This document shows positions 7,912 to 20,001 of a DNA stretch of 64,000 nucleotides, piece by piece. Numbering within the stretch: position 1 is the first letter of the stretch; each line of letters begins with the position of its first letter. Location: NCBI RefSeq assembly GCF_900177415.1, contig NZ_FXAF01000011.1:930001-994000 (forward strand). Direction: 5' to 3'. The DNA comes from Xaviernesmea oryzae (GTDB lineage Bacteria; Pseudomonadota; Alphaproteobacteria; Rhizobiales; Rhizobiaceae). Below the pieces are notes generated by a model. That model had not been told where the DNA came from, searched no databases, and worked only from the letters and a program-made list of their open reading frames with translations. The position numbers and the translations under genes were made by a program.

Positions 7912-8394
7912 ATGGAACTGAAATTCAAGGTATCCGGCCGGATCTCGAAACCGGTCGAGGACGTCTTCGAGGCGATCGTTGATCCGAAGAAGCTCTCCGG
8001 CTACTTCACGACCGGCGGTGCCAGCGCGCGGCTGGAAACCGGCACCACCGTCACCTGGGACTTCGCGGATTTTCCGGGCGCCTTTCCGGTTGAGGTCGTC
8101 GAGGTGGAGAAAAACAGGAAGATCGTGCTGCGCTGGGATGCGACGGACGGCAATGCCGCCGAACAGGGGCCGGAAAACGTCGCGCCTGCCAATTACAGGA
8201 CGACGATAACCATGACGTTCGAACCCCTGGACGGCAACCGTACGCTGGTGACGATCGCCGAGGAAGGCTGGCGGGAAACGCCCGGCGGACTGGCTGCCTC
8301 CTACGGCAACTGCCAGGGCTGGTCGCAGATGCTCTGCGCTTTGAAGGCCTATGTGGAATACGGCATCAACCTGCGCGAGGGGATGTACAAGTAA
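7912..8394 (+). CDS. SRPBCC (AHSA1/START-like) domain protein
   Basis: A 160-residue protein of the helix-grip fold that forms a hydrophobic ligand cavity. FKVSGRISKPVEDVFEAI, YFTTGGASARLETG and the C-terminal GWSQMLCALKAYVEYG match the AHSA1-like group found beside ArsR regulators. The ligand is unknown. The start ATG at 7912 is preceded by GGGAGAAGAAG; an in-frame extension upstream runs through the operator and is unlikely. It is regulated together with the divergent ArsR gene. Confidence 0.85.
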   Translation: MELKFKVSGRISKPVEDVFEAIVDPKKLSGYFTTGGASARLETGTTVTWDFADFPGAFPVEVVEVEKNRKIVLRWDATDGNAAEQGPENVAPANYRTTITMTFEPLDGNRTLVTIAEEGWRETPGGLAASYGNCQGWSQMLCALKAYVEYGINLREGMYK

Positions 8395-8901
8395 CCCCTC
8401 TTCGAGCAGCACGGGCGTTCACGGGCACGCCAAGGCGCACCGCGCAGTATCCTGCCGGGTTTTCAAAGAGCGATCCGGAGAGCCCACGCGAATGCGGAAC
8501 CTCGGTAGATTTTAGTATGTGGCTCCGCATTCGCGTGGCCTTCGGCGTTCTTTCGGGGCTTCCGGCCCCTACAGGTGATCATCTCGCCTCGCTGCGTGGC
8601 ATTTGCGCCACTTGCACGGCTCAACCGAACCTGGCCTGGCGACCAGGGGGAGGCTTGATAGGAAAGCCCGTCTTTCGACGAACTCTCCATGGCTTTCACC
8701 TCTTCCACCGTCCCCGCACGTTACGGTTCCGATGGAAGCGCCGGCTCCCGCCTGCCCGCGAACGTCTCGCGAAACACTCCGGCGACGGAAGCAAGCGGAT
8801 TGTAGGCATGGGTTTGGAGGGCGGGGATGAGAAAGGGGTTAAGCGGTTGATAAGACTTGGGTGGCCTTGAATTTTATCCATCAGTTCGGTGGATGCGGCC
8901 A
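8395..8901 (+). other. Gene-poor spacer with a 15-bp inverted repeat
   Basis: No convincing gene. CCACGCGAATGCGGA (8484-8498) and its exact complement (8524-8538) could form a strong hairpin with a 25-nt loop. An open frame at 8517-8870 starts inside the hairpin and is rich in Arg, Trp and Pro like a chance frame. I leave it out. Confidence 0.5.
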
Positions 8902-9077
8902 CACCCCCCTCTGCCCTGCTGGGCATCTCCCCCACAAGGGGGGAGATCGGATGGGGGCGCCGGCTTCCCCAAACAATTAAGCCTTCTGCCCGGTACGCCC
9001 CAAGTGAGATGGGAAAGCCATGCCGCTTGTGATCTCCCCCCTTGTGGGGGAGATGCCCGGCAGGGCAGAGGGGGGTG
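8902..9077. repeat. 176-bp intergenic repeat with long inverted ends, copy 1
   Basis: The left end (8902-8948) and the right end (9031-9077) are inverted copies of about 47 bp with one mismatch. Each contains its own palindrome, ATCTCCCCC-ACA-AGGGGGGAGAT. The roughly 80-bp interior resembles, in reverse orientation, the interior of the copy at 50052-50230 (shared blocks GGCATG, GGCGT-CCGGG, TTGGGGAA). The layout resembles a miniature mobile element or bacterial interspersed mosaic element. No transposase is present. Confidence 0.85.
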
Positions 9078-9129
9078 AAACTGGTTCGCGAATGCTCCAG
9101 GCCTTTGGCCGACGCCGAGAATGTGGCCC

Positions 9130-10035
9130 TCACACATCTCCGGAAAACGTATCGCAGGCCTTGATGTCGCCGCTGTCGAAGCCGCGCTGGAACCAGCGCA
9201 TGCGCTGGGCCGACGTGCCGTGGTTGAAGCTTTCCGGCACCACATAGCCCTGGCTGCGCTTCTGGAGCGTATCGTCGCCGATCTGCTGGGCGGCGTTCAG
9301 CGCCTCTTCAAGGTCGCCCCGCTCCAGAATGCCCTTCTGCTCGGTGAATTTGCCCCAGACGCCGGCGAAGCAATCCGCCTGCAGTTCGACGCGCACCGAC
9401 ATCTGGTTCGCCTCGACCTCGCTCATGCGCTGGCGGGCCTGGTTGAAGCGCGGCAGGATGCCGAGCAGGTTCTGCACGTGATGGCCGACCTCATGCGCGA
9501 TCACATAGGCCTCGGCGAAATCGCCGGCCGCATCGAAACGCTGTTCGAGCTCCCGGAAGAAATCCGTGTCGAGATAGAGCTTGTGGTCGCCCGGGCAATA
9601 GAAGGGCCCGGTCGCGGAAGAGGCAAATCCGCAGGCGGAGCTCACCTGGCCGGAGAAAAGCACCAGCGTCGGCTCCTGGTAGCGCTGGCCGTTCGCCTGG
9701 AAGATGCCGTTCCAGGTATCTTCCGTCTCGGCGAGCACGGTGCGCACGAAGGCGGTCGTATCGTCATTCGCCGGCGCGCCGCCGGTCGTCTGCCGCGAGC
9801 CGGAATCCTGAAAACCGATGTCGCCGCCCGAAAGCAGCGTCAGCGGATTGATGCCGGTGATCCAGCAGATGATCAGGATGACGACGATGCCGCCGATGCC
9901 CAAGCCACCGCCCCGGCGTCCGCCGCCTCCCACGGGAATGCGAAAACCGCCGCCTCGCCCGAACGGGCTGCCGCCCATGGAGGCCCCGCGCTGGTCCTCG
10001 ACATTGTCCGACTGACGGCGGCCTCTCCACTCCAT
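9130..10035 (-). CDS. YpfJ-family neutral zinc metallopeptidase
   Basis: A 301-residue protein with a Gly/Arg-rich N-terminus, one membrane segment (about residues 46-63, GIGGIVVILIICWITG) and a catalytic domain carrying the zincin motif HEVGHH. The CGFASSATGPFYCP and NHGTSAQRMRWFQRGF blocks are characteristic of the YpfJ family. It is probably anchored in the inner membrane with the catalytic part outside; the substrate is unknown. It is the last gene before the repeat element and stands about 100 bp from the MFS gene that follows on the same strand. Confidence 0.9.
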   Translation of the reverse strand: MEWRGRRQSDNVEDQRGASMGGSPFGRGGGFRIPVGGGGRRGGGLGIGGIVVILIICWITGINPLTLLSGGDIGFQDSGSRQTTGGAPANDDTTAFVRTVLAETEDTWNGIFQANGQRYQEPTLVLFSGQVSSACGFASSATGPFYCPGDHKLYLDTDFFRELEQRFDAAGDFAEAYVIAHEVGHHVQNLLGILPRFNQARQRMSEVEANQMSVRVELQADCFAGVWGKFTEQKGILERGDLEEALNAAQQIGDDTLQKRSQGYVVPESFNHGTSAQRMRWFQRGFDSGDIKACDTFSGDV

Positions 10036-10135
10036 CTTGCGCTCTCCTTTTCGCCGGCCCTGTGCCTTGCCGCTAATATAACGTCCGCGGCGGCAAAGGC
10101 GAGCCTCGGCGATCCCTCAACCGCAAGATTTCCCG

Positions 10136-11347
10136 TCAGGCGACCCTGAGCGCCTTCTTGCCAGGCAGGAAGACCGTGAGCAGCCCGAGCACCGGCAGGA
10201 AGGAGCAGACCGTATAGACGAAGGTGATGCCGTAATGATCGGCGAAGACCCCGAGCACCGCCGCGGCGATGCCGCCGATGCCGAAGGCGATCCCGAAGAA
10301 GATGCCGGCGATCATGCCGACCCTCCCCGGCACCAGTTCCTGCGCCATCACCACGATCGCCGGGAAGGACGAGGCCATGATGAAGCCGATGATGGCGGAG
10401 AGCGCGATCGTCACCGGCAGGTTGGCGTAAGGCATGGCGAGGGTGAAGGGCAGCACGCCGAGGATCGAGAACCAGATGACCACCTTGGAACCGAAACGGT
10501 CGCCGATCGGCCCGCCGATGACGGTGCCCAGCGCCACGGCACCCAGGAAGATGAACAGCATGACCTGCGACTGCTGGACCGTGACGTCGAAACGCTCCAT
10601 CACGAAGAAGGTGTAGTAGCTGCTGATCGACGCCATGTAGGCATTCTTGGAGAAGGTGAGGATCGTCAGGATCGCCAGGGCGACGACGACCGTCCGCTTC
10701 GACAGGCTATGGGCGTTCAGCACCCGCTTGCGCCCCTTGTTGGCGAGCATATGCGTCCTGTACCAGCGCGCCACCCAGGCGAGGACGACGATGCCGAGCA
10801 TGGCGCCCACCGAGAACCAGGCGACGCTGCCTTGCCCGTTCGGCACGATGATGAAGGCGGCGAGCAGCGGGCCGATCGACTGGCCGAAATTGCCGCCGAC
10901 CTGGAAAGTCGCTTGGGCGAAGCCGTAGCGGCCGCCCGAAGCGAGCCGCGCGACGCGGGAGGCCTCCGGGTGAAAGACCGCCGAGCCGATGCCGATCAGC
11001 GAAGCGGCGATGACCAGCATGGCATAGCTGTGCGAGCCCGCCAGCATGAAGAGGCCGATGAAGGTCGAGCCCATGCCGACCGGCAGCGAATAGGGGAAAG
11101 GCTTCTTGTCGGTGATGATGCCGATCACCGGCTGCAGGAGCGAGGCCGTGCATTGAAAGGCGAGCGTCAGGATGCCGATCTGCCAGAAGTCGAGGGCGTA
11201 ATCCGTCTTCAGCATCGGATAGATCGCCGAGATCATCGACTGCATGATGTCGTTCAGCATGTGGCAGAAACTGACTGCCAGGATGATCGGCACGACCGTC
11301 GCTTCGGCGGCGACTGCGGCAGCGGGTTTCGAGGTTGCATCGGCCAT
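10136..11347 (-). CDS. fsr: MFS transporter, fosmidomycin-resistance (Fsr) type
   Basis: A 403-residue, twelve-helix transporter. The diagnostic segments are FCHMLNDIMQSMISAIYPMLK in helix 1, IGSAVFHPEASRVARLASGG between helices 4 and 5, and QVGGNFGQSIGPL in helix 5, all typical of Fsr proteins that export fosmidomycin and related compounds. The native substrate is unknown. ATG at 11347 is preceded by AAGGAAAC; the longer open frame has no Shine-Dalgarno sequence. The gene symbol rests on similarity to the E. coli family. Confidence 0.85.
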   Translation of the reverse strand: MADATSKPAAAVAAEATVVPIILAVSFCHMLNDIMQSMISAIYPMLKTDYALDFWQIGILTLAFQCTASLLQPVIGIITDKKPFPYSLPVGMGSTFIGLFMLAGSHSYAMLVIAASLIGIGSAVFHPEASRVARLASGGRYGFAQATFQVGGNFGQSIGPLLAAFIIVPNGQGSVAWFSVGAMLGIVVLAWVARWYRTHMLANKGRKRVLNAHSLSKRTVVVALAILTILTFSKNAYMASISSYYTFFVMERFDVTVQQSQVMLFIFLGAVALGTVIGGPIGDRFGSKVVIWFSILGVLPFTLAMPYANLPVTIALSAIIGFIMASSFPAIVVMAQELVPGRVGMIAGIFFGIAFGIGGIAAAVLGVFADHYGITFVYTVCSFLPVLGLLTVFLPGKKALRVA

Positions 11348-11472
11348 GGTGTTTCCTTCCGCGCAAGCGGTCCTCATCGCGGATGGCCGTTGCTGCAAGT
11401 TTCTTTTCTGCAGCACATAATCCCGCAAGCCGCACCTGTCCATGACAGCTATGCGGCTAGCGGTACGGTTCG

Positions 11473-11514
11473 GGAATTTTTATTGCAGGATCAGGAATTT
11501 TTATTGCAGGATCA
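11473..11514. repeat. Perfect 21-bp tandem duplication upstream of fsr
   Basis: The unit GGAATTTTTATTGCAGGATC plus A occurs twice without a break (11473-11493, 11494-11514). It lies about 125 bp before the fsr start in the 407-bp fsr-carB gap. Tandem units of two helical turns can serve as paired binding sites, but a chance slippage duplication is equally possible. Confidence 0.7.
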
Positions 11515-11694
11515 GGCGCGATGCAAGCTTCTGCTGGCGCCGAAATCCCCGTCAGCCGGCCCAATACGGACAGGGCGAAGGCGCGTTTCGGACACCTTTA
11601 AGGATTCTGTCGATTTGGCGATTTATGGGGTTCCGTTTGCAAAAACATTTGCCTATAAGCCGCTTCTAGCCTGAAAAGACCATGAACTGCGCAC

Positions 11695-11727
11695 CCGGCC
11701 GGCAATCTTCCGCCCTGGCCGGTTTTT
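11695..11727 (+). promoter_or_regulatory. Terminator-like hairpin in the carB leader
   Basis: CCGGCC (11695-11700) and GGCCGG (11717-11722) followed by five T lie 28 bp before the carB start. A possible -10 (CTATAA, 11653-11658) stands upstream with no good -35. If carB is transcribed from there, this hairpin would be in its leader and could attenuate it. Confidence 0.4.
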
Positions 11728-11754
11728 CGCGCAGGAAAAAGCGGAAAGACCACC

Positions 11755-15252
<3,498 letters not shown>

Positions 15253-15271
15253 GCCGAGGCGAAAGCTCCCC

Positions 15272-15300
15272 GGGACCTGCATCGCGGATGCGGGTCTCCC
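15272..15300 (+). other. Hairpin after carB
   Basis: CCTGCATC-GCG-GATGCGGG extended by GGGA/TCCC makes a strong stem 20-50 bp after the carB stop. There is no T-run, so it may be a processing or stability element rather than an intrinsic terminator. Confidence 0.4.
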
Positions 15301-15370
15301 TGACGACCACACCCAGAGTTGAAGCCGGCCAATCCGAATGCTACCCTCCGCGTGGCGTTCGGGGGCTGAC

Positions 15371-16579
15371 ATGTCCAAGAATATCGTCATCCTGTTCGAC
15401 GGCACGTCGAATGACATTTCGGCGGACCGTACGAACATCCTGAGACTGTTCGGGACGCTCAGGCGATCGGAAGAGCAGATCGTCTACTACGATCCCGGCA
15501 TCGGCACCTTCGGCGCCGCAAACGCCTGGTCGAAGTTCTACCGGAAATCCTTCGAGGTCTGGGGGCTTATCACCGGCTGGGGGCTGGACCAGAACGTCAA
15601 GGAAGCCTACCGCTTCCTGGTCGAGAATTACGACTGCGGCCCGGCCGGTGCCAATGGCCGCCATCCCGATCGCGATCGCATCTACATCTTCGGCTTCAGC
15701 CGCGGCGCCTATACCGCGCGCGTGCTGGCGGGCTTCATTCACGCGTTCGGATTGACGAGCAGATACCACCTCAATCTCGTCGACTACGCCTACAGGACCT
15801 ACAAGGGCATTCCCGAGCAGGAGCAGAGCGGCGAGAACGCCGCCGAGGGCGGCGATGCGGCATCCGCCTTCCAGAGCATGCGGCTCTACGAACGGATGCT
15901 CCGCAACGACCGCCCGCCGATCAAGCTTCTCGGCCTCTTCGACACCGTGGCTTCGGTGATCGAGCCTGGGAAGTGGCATCCGCAGTTCAAGACGCATCCG
16001 TTCACCCGCAGGAATCCCAGCGTCGAATGGGTGCGGCATGCGGTGGCGATCGACGAGCGGCGCACCATGTTTCAGCCGGAACTCTGGACGCCGGGCCAGG
16101 ACTATTGGGGCGGCCCTTTCAAGCCGAAGGCGGTCACGCCGCAGAATTTCAAGGAAGTCTGGTTCGCGGGCGTCCATGGCGATGTCGGGGGCGGATACTC
16201 GGAGGAAGCGAGCGGCCAGGTCAAGATCCCGCTCGACTGGATGATCCGCGAGACGCAGCCGACCGGCCTCGTCTACGTCACCCGCACGATCAACAACATC
16301 GTACGCGGCAAGAACGCCAACCGGTATGTGCCGCTCGATCCGCTCGCGACCCTGCACGATTCAATGACCTGGGGATGGAAAATCCTCGAGTTCCTGCCCC
16401 GGCGCGTTCCCGAAAACTCCTGGCGCCGGCGCGGCAACCGGACCGGCATCTACCTGCCCCTGGAAGACCGACGCCTCATTCCGGATGGCGCAGCGCTGCA
16501 TCAATCGGTCAAGACGCGCATGGACGGCAGCGGCTACACGCCGCCCAACCTGCCGAACGATCCTCAATTCGTTTCCTGA
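15371..16579 (+). CDS. DUF2235 alpha/beta-hydrolase (phospholipase-effector-like)
   Basis: A 402-residue protein. NIVILFDGTSND at the start, the nucleophile elbow GFSRGAYTAR (Ser110), LGLFDTVASV and the HGDVGGGYSE block are the core of the DUF2235 fold, which includes T6SS Tle1-type phospholipases as well as many stand-alone proteins of unknown function. No signal peptide, PAAR or VgrG partner is nearby, so an orphan hydrolase is more likely than a secreted effector. I chose ATG at 15371 since GGGGG precedes it and the family starts there. It is convergent with the UdgX gene (14-bp gap). Confidence 0.85.
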   Translation: MSKNIVILFDGTSNDISADRTNILRLFGTLRRSEEQIVYYDPGIGTFGAANAWSKFYRKSFEVWGLITGWGLDQNVKEAYRFLVENYDCGPAGANGRHPDRDRIYIFGFSRGAYTARVLAGFIHAFGLTSRYHLNLVDYAYRTYKGIPEQEQSGENAAEGGDAASAFQSMRLYERMLRNDRPPIKLLGLFDTVASVIEPGKWHPQFKTHPFTRRNPSVEWVRHAVAIDERRTMFQPELWTPGQDYWGGPFKPKAVTPQNFKEVWFAGVHGDVGGGYSEEASGQVKIPLDWMIRETQPTGLVYVTRTINNIVRGKNANRYVPLDPLATLHDSMTWGWKILEFLPRRVPENSWRRRGNRTGIYLPLEDRRLIPDGAALHQSVKTRMDGSGYTPPNLPNDPQFVS

Positions 16580-16593
16580 ACCGATTTCCCCGC

Positions 16594-18048
16594 TCAGGCG
16601 GCCAAGCGGCTGATCTGACTCATGTCCTCCCTGAACCGCACCAGTTCCTCCGCCTTTCTTTTTTCATCCGGAATCCGCAGGAGATACGACGGATGAACGG
16701 TGACGAACAATGTACGCCCGTCCTCCATGGGGATCGGCTCGCTGCGCACGTCATCCAGTTTCTGGCGCATGTCGGTCAATGCGAACAGGGCCGTCGCGCC
16801 CATCGCCACGATCACCTTGGGCTTCACCAGTTCCAGCTCCCGGATCAGCCACCAACGGCATTGCCTGATCTCTCCCATGTTCGGCTTTTGATGGATTCGC
16901 CGCTTGCCGCGCAGCTGGTATTTGAAATGCTTGACCGCATTGGTGATGTAGAGCGAGCGCCGGTCGATCCCGGCCTCCGCGAGCGTATCGTTGAACAGCT
17001 TGCCGGCCGGCCCCACGAACGGCTTGCCGGCAAGGTCCTCCTGGTCGCCCGGCTGCTCGCCCACGAACATCACTTTCGCGTCCGGCGGCCCCTCCCCGAA
17101 TACGGTCTGTGTCGCCAGGCAGTGAATGTCGCAACGGGTGCAGACGCGCGCCTCCTCCTTCAAGGATGCCAGCGTGCCCGGCGATGGTTCGGGCGGCGCC
17201 GGCGCCCTCGCGGCCGCCTCCCGGATGCGGTGATGATAGGGCAAGGGATCGCTCGCCGCCTTGCCGGCCATGTCGATGACACTGGCCTCCGCATTGGCGA
17301 TCAGGCCGGGAATAAGCTCTGCTTCCGGCAGGTTCTTCCAATATTTCTTCGGCATCTCCCTGGTCATCATCTTCACCTTCAGCCGCGCGGGGTTGAAGAT
17401 GGAGGCGTAATAGGTGCGCCAGAGGTCGTCGGTCTCGTCGCGCAGGTCGGGCTTTTCCGCCGGCTCGTCGGTCGTGCGCAAGGTTTCGCCATCCCAGGAG
17501 GCGGAGCCCTTCGGCGTCGCAATCAGCCAGTCCATGTCCGTGAAGCGGCGCTGGAAGAACGGCGCCACGCGCGCCACGATGAAATGATCCGGCTCGAACC
17601 AGGAGACGAACCGGCGCCTCCCGGCCCCGCCGCCGGCGAGCGGCAGTTCCTTGAAGCGCACGAATGCCGTCATCTTGTGATAGTCGCGGCCGACGGACCT
17701 GGCCATCCGCTGTGCGGCGACGACGTCCGGATCGGAAGCCATCTGCAGAAGGTACCGCCCATGCATCAGCCGGAACAGCATCCGGTAAAGCAGCGCGAAA
17801 CGGGTGGGATCCGAATGACAGATCACCGCGCCCGCCAACTTTAGGAAAGCCGACGGCACGGTCAGCGGCGGATGTTCCGGATGGGGCGGAGGCAGACGGT
17901 TGTCGTCGAAACCGAACAGGCCGTCCGCATCGTCCATCGTCCGCCAGTCGATGATGTCGGGCACGATCCCTGCGGCGAGGAAGGCGCGGGCCGCATCGCG
18001 CCACTCCGTCAGGTCACCCCGCCCCCTCAAGGAATACCGGTACATCAT
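16594..18048 (-). CDS. DUF4130 protein fused to UdgX uracil-DNA-binding glycosylase
   Basis: A 484-residue two-domain protein. Residues about 1-250 match the probable DNA metabolism domain DUF4130. About 275-484 is a family 4/5-type uracil-DNA glycosylase with CTRCDIHC (Fe-S cysteines), GEQPGDQEDLAGKPFVGPAG (motif A) and HPSYLLR. The loop GKRRIHQKP marks UdgX: its His (about residue 386) in studied UdgX proteins attacks the sugar after uracil is released and leaves the enzyme bound to DNA. ATG at 18048 overlaps the radical-SAM stop (ATGATG), implying translational coupling. A LexA-type box lies before the operon. Confidence 0.9.
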   Translation of the reverse strand: MMYRYSLRGRGDLTEWRDAARAFLAAGIVPDIIDWRTMDDADGLFGFDDNRLPPPHPEHPPLTVPSAFLKLAGAVICHSDPTRFALLYRMLFRLMHGRYLLQMASDPDVVAAQRMARSVGRDYHKMTAFVRFKELPLAGGGAGRRRFVSWFEPDHFIVARVAPFFQRRFTDMDWLIATPKGSASWDGETLRTTDEPAEKPDLRDETDDLWRTYYASIFNPARLKVKMMTREMPKKYWKNLPEAELIPGLIANAEASVIDMAGKAASDPLPYHHRIREAAARAPAPPEPSPGTLASLKEEARVCTRCDIHCLATQTVFGEGPPDAKVMFVGEQPGDQEDLAGKPFVGPAGKLFNDTLAEAGIDRRSLYITNAVKHFKYQLRGKRRIHQKPNMGEIRQCRWWLIRELELVKPKVIVAMGATALFALTDMRQKLDDVRSEPIPMEDGRTLFVTVHPSYLLRIPDEKRKAEELVRFREDMSQISRLAA

Positions 18049-19277
18049 AGAAGCGAAAGCTGCTCCGGCTTCGGTTCGAACATGGCCCTCAGGTCCGGCC
18101 GGTCCACCAGCCGGTGCGGCGTCCAGCCCTCGCACGTGACGAACGGTTGAATTTTCCTGAGCGATACGCCGAGCCGCTTGAGGTCATCCAGCCTGAGCCG
18201 CCGAAACCTGCGCGCCGAAAGAATCTGCTTCACCGTCCCGGTCCCGAAACCGGGAACACGAAGAAGCTTTTCCCTCTCGGCCCTGTTCACGTCGACGGGA
18301 AATTGCGCGCGATGCCCAAGCGCCCAGGCAAGCTTTGGATCGAGGTCCAGATCGAGCATCCCGTCGGCGCGCTGAGACGTGATCTCGCCGATTTCGAAAC
18401 CGTAGAAACGATAGAGCCAGTCGGCCTGGTAGAGCCGATGCTCCCGCATCAGCGGCGGCTTGATGAGCGGCAGGTTTTTGGACGAGTCCGGTATGGGGCT
18501 GAAAGCGGAATAATAGACGCGCTTCAGCCCGTAGCTGCCGTAAAGCCGGGCGCTGGTGCCGAGGATCGTCTCGTCATCCGCTCCGTCTGCACCGACGATC
18601 ATCTGCGTGCTCTGCCCCGCCGGAGCGAATGTCCTGCGCCGTTTGGTCTGCAGCGTCGGCTCGGCCATCTCCTCGATTTTCAGCCTCAGCTCGCCCATCG
18701 ACCGGCGGATATTGTCGGGATGTTTTTCGGGAGCGAACCTGTCGATGCCGGCATCGGTCGGCAGTTCGATATTGATCGACAGGCGGTCGGCATAAAGCCC
18801 CGCCTCCTCGATCAGAAATGGCGAAGCTTCGGGAATGGTCTTGAGATGGATATATCCGTGGAAATTATGGCTGGTGCGAAGTTCTCGGGCGATCCGCACC
18901 ATCTCCTCCATCGTATGGTCGGAGGAGCGGATGATACCGGAGGAGAGAAACAGGCCCTCGATATAATTGCGCCTGTAGAATTCCAGCGTCAGCCAGATCA
19001 CTTCCTCGGGCGTGAAACGCGCCCGCTCCACGTTGCTGGAGGAGCGGTTGATGCAATAGGCGCAGTCATAAATGCAAAAATTGGTGAGCAGGATCTTCAA
19101 AAGCGATATGCATCGCCCATCCGGCGCATAGGCGTGGCAAATCCCCGACCCTTCCGTGGAACCAAGGCCTCCGGAAGCCAGGGAATCCCGCCCGGCGGTC
19201 CCGCTGGAAGCGCAGGAGGCATCATATTTGGCGGCGTCCGAAAGGATCGCCAAGCGTTCTTTCAGCGACTTCTTCAT
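18045..19277 (-). CDS. Putative DNA modification/repair radical SAM protein
   Basis: About 410 residues. CIYDCAYC (Cys68, 72, 75) is the CxxxCxxC motif that holds the 4Fe-4S cluster and SAM, and the C-terminus (VPGFGTGTVKQILSARRFRRL) carries a helix-hairpin-helix DNA-binding element. This family regularly pairs with DUF4130/UdgX proteins and is believed to act on DNA, but no reaction is established. ATG at 19277 is preferred over GTG at 19289, which lies in the LexA-type box. It is the first gene of a two-gene operon; its stop overlaps the next start by a few bases. Confidence 0.88.
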   Translation of the reverse strand: MKKSLKERLAILSDAAKYDASCASSGTAGRDSLASGGLGSTEGSGICHAYAPDGRCISLLKILLTNFCIYDCAYCINRSSSNVERARFTPEEVIWLTLEFYRRNYIEGLFLSSGIIRSSDHTMEEMVRIARELRTSHNFHGYIHLKTIPEASPFLIEEAGLYADRLSINIELPTDAGIDRFAPEKHPDNIRRSMGELRLKIEEMAEPTLQTKRRRTFAPAGQSTQMIVGADGADDETILGTSARLYGSYGLKRVYYSAFSPIPDSSKNLPLIKPPLMREHRLYQADWLYRFYGFEIGEITSQRADGMLDLDLDPKLAWALGHRAQFPVDVNRAEREKLLRVPGFGTGTVKQILSARRFRRLRLDDLKRLGVSLRKIQPFVTCEGWTPHRLVDRPDLRAMFEPKPEQLSLL

Positions 19278-19283
19278 TATTTT

Positions 19284-19309
19284 GTTCACTAAATGTTCTA
19301 TCGCTGAAC
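19284..19309 (-). promoter_or_regulatory. LexA (SOS) box before the radical-SAM/UdgX operon
   Basis: On the plus strand GTTC (19284-19287), GTTC (19295-19298) and GAAC (19306-19309) are each separated by 7 bp. GTTC-N7-GTTC is the LexA operator of alphaproteobacteria; the third half-site at equal spacing reinforces it. It begins 6 bp before the ATG of the radical-SAM gene and lies between a possible -35 (TTGACG, 19314-19309 on the minus strand) and the gene. Confidence 0.75.
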
Positions 19310-19518
19310 GTCAAGTCATTGACAAAGGAACGGGCTTCGATTCACATGTGCGAAGGAGGGGCCACGCCGACACGGTTTCGAAATTCCTAGCACCGGCTGT
19401 CGAAAATCTGTTATAGTGACCCAAACTCCGATTTTGCGATGGTTCCGAAGTTTTGCTCCGGAACCTGTTTCTTTTTGTGTCCGCGGCATCCGCGGGCATG
19501 AGCCTGAAGGACAAGGAA

Positions 19519-19995
19519 ATGGTTGATAAGGTACCGATGACGCCGAACGGTTTCGCCAAGCTGCAGGAAGAGCTGCGCTGGCGCCAGCAGGAGGAGCGTC
19601 CCCGTATCATCGAGGCAATTGCTGAAGCGCGCGCCCATGGCGACCTTTCGGAAAATGCCGAATACCATGCCGCCAAGGAGGCCCAGAGCCACAATGAAGG
19701 CCGCATCACCGAGCTCGAAGACCTGACGGCGCGCGCCGAGGTCATCGACCTCACCAAGATGTCCGGCTCGAAGATCAAGTTCGGTGCGACCGTGAAACTC
19801 GTCGACGAGGACACCGACGAGGAAAAGACCTATCAGATCGTCGGCGACCAGGAAGCCGACGTGAAGGCCGGCCGCATTTCCATCTCCTCGCCCATCGCAC
19901 GCGCCATGATCGGCAAGGAAGTCGGCGATTCCATCGAAGTCGTCGCGCCGGGCGGCTCGAAAGGCTACGAGATTCTTGCCGTTTCCTGGGGCTGA
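19519..19995 (+). CDS. greA: Transcription elongation factor GreA
   Basis: GreA rescues backtracked RNA polymerase by stimulating transcript cleavage. The 158-residue protein shows the coiled-coil domain with the acidic tip (HGDLSENAEYHAAKEAQ) and the C-terminal FKBP-like domain (SPIARAMIGKEVGDSIEV). ATG at 19519 follows AAGGACAAGGAA; an upstream in-frame Met at 19453 would add 22 non-conserved residues. A -10-like TATAGT sits at 19412-19417. Six bases separate its stop from lpsB, suggesting cotranscription, an arrangement also known from Sinorhizobium. Confidence 0.95.
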   Translation: MVDKVPMTPNGFAKLQEELRWRQQEERPRIIEAIAEARAHGDLSENAEYHAAKEAQSHNEGRITELEDLTARAEVIDLTKMSGSKIKFGATVKLVDEDTDEEKTYQIVGDQEADVKAGRISISSPIARAMIGKEVGDSIEVVAPGGSKGYEILAVSWG

Positions 19996-20001
19996 TACCC
20001 T

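Noticed and set aside
8517..8870. 117-residue frame in the 8.4-8.9 kb spacer
   Set aside because: It starts within a hairpin, has no ribosome-binding site and no recognisable domain.
15371..16579. T6SS effector operon
   Set aside because: DUF2235 alone is not enough; no VgrG, PAAR, Hcp, adaptor or immunity gene is near.
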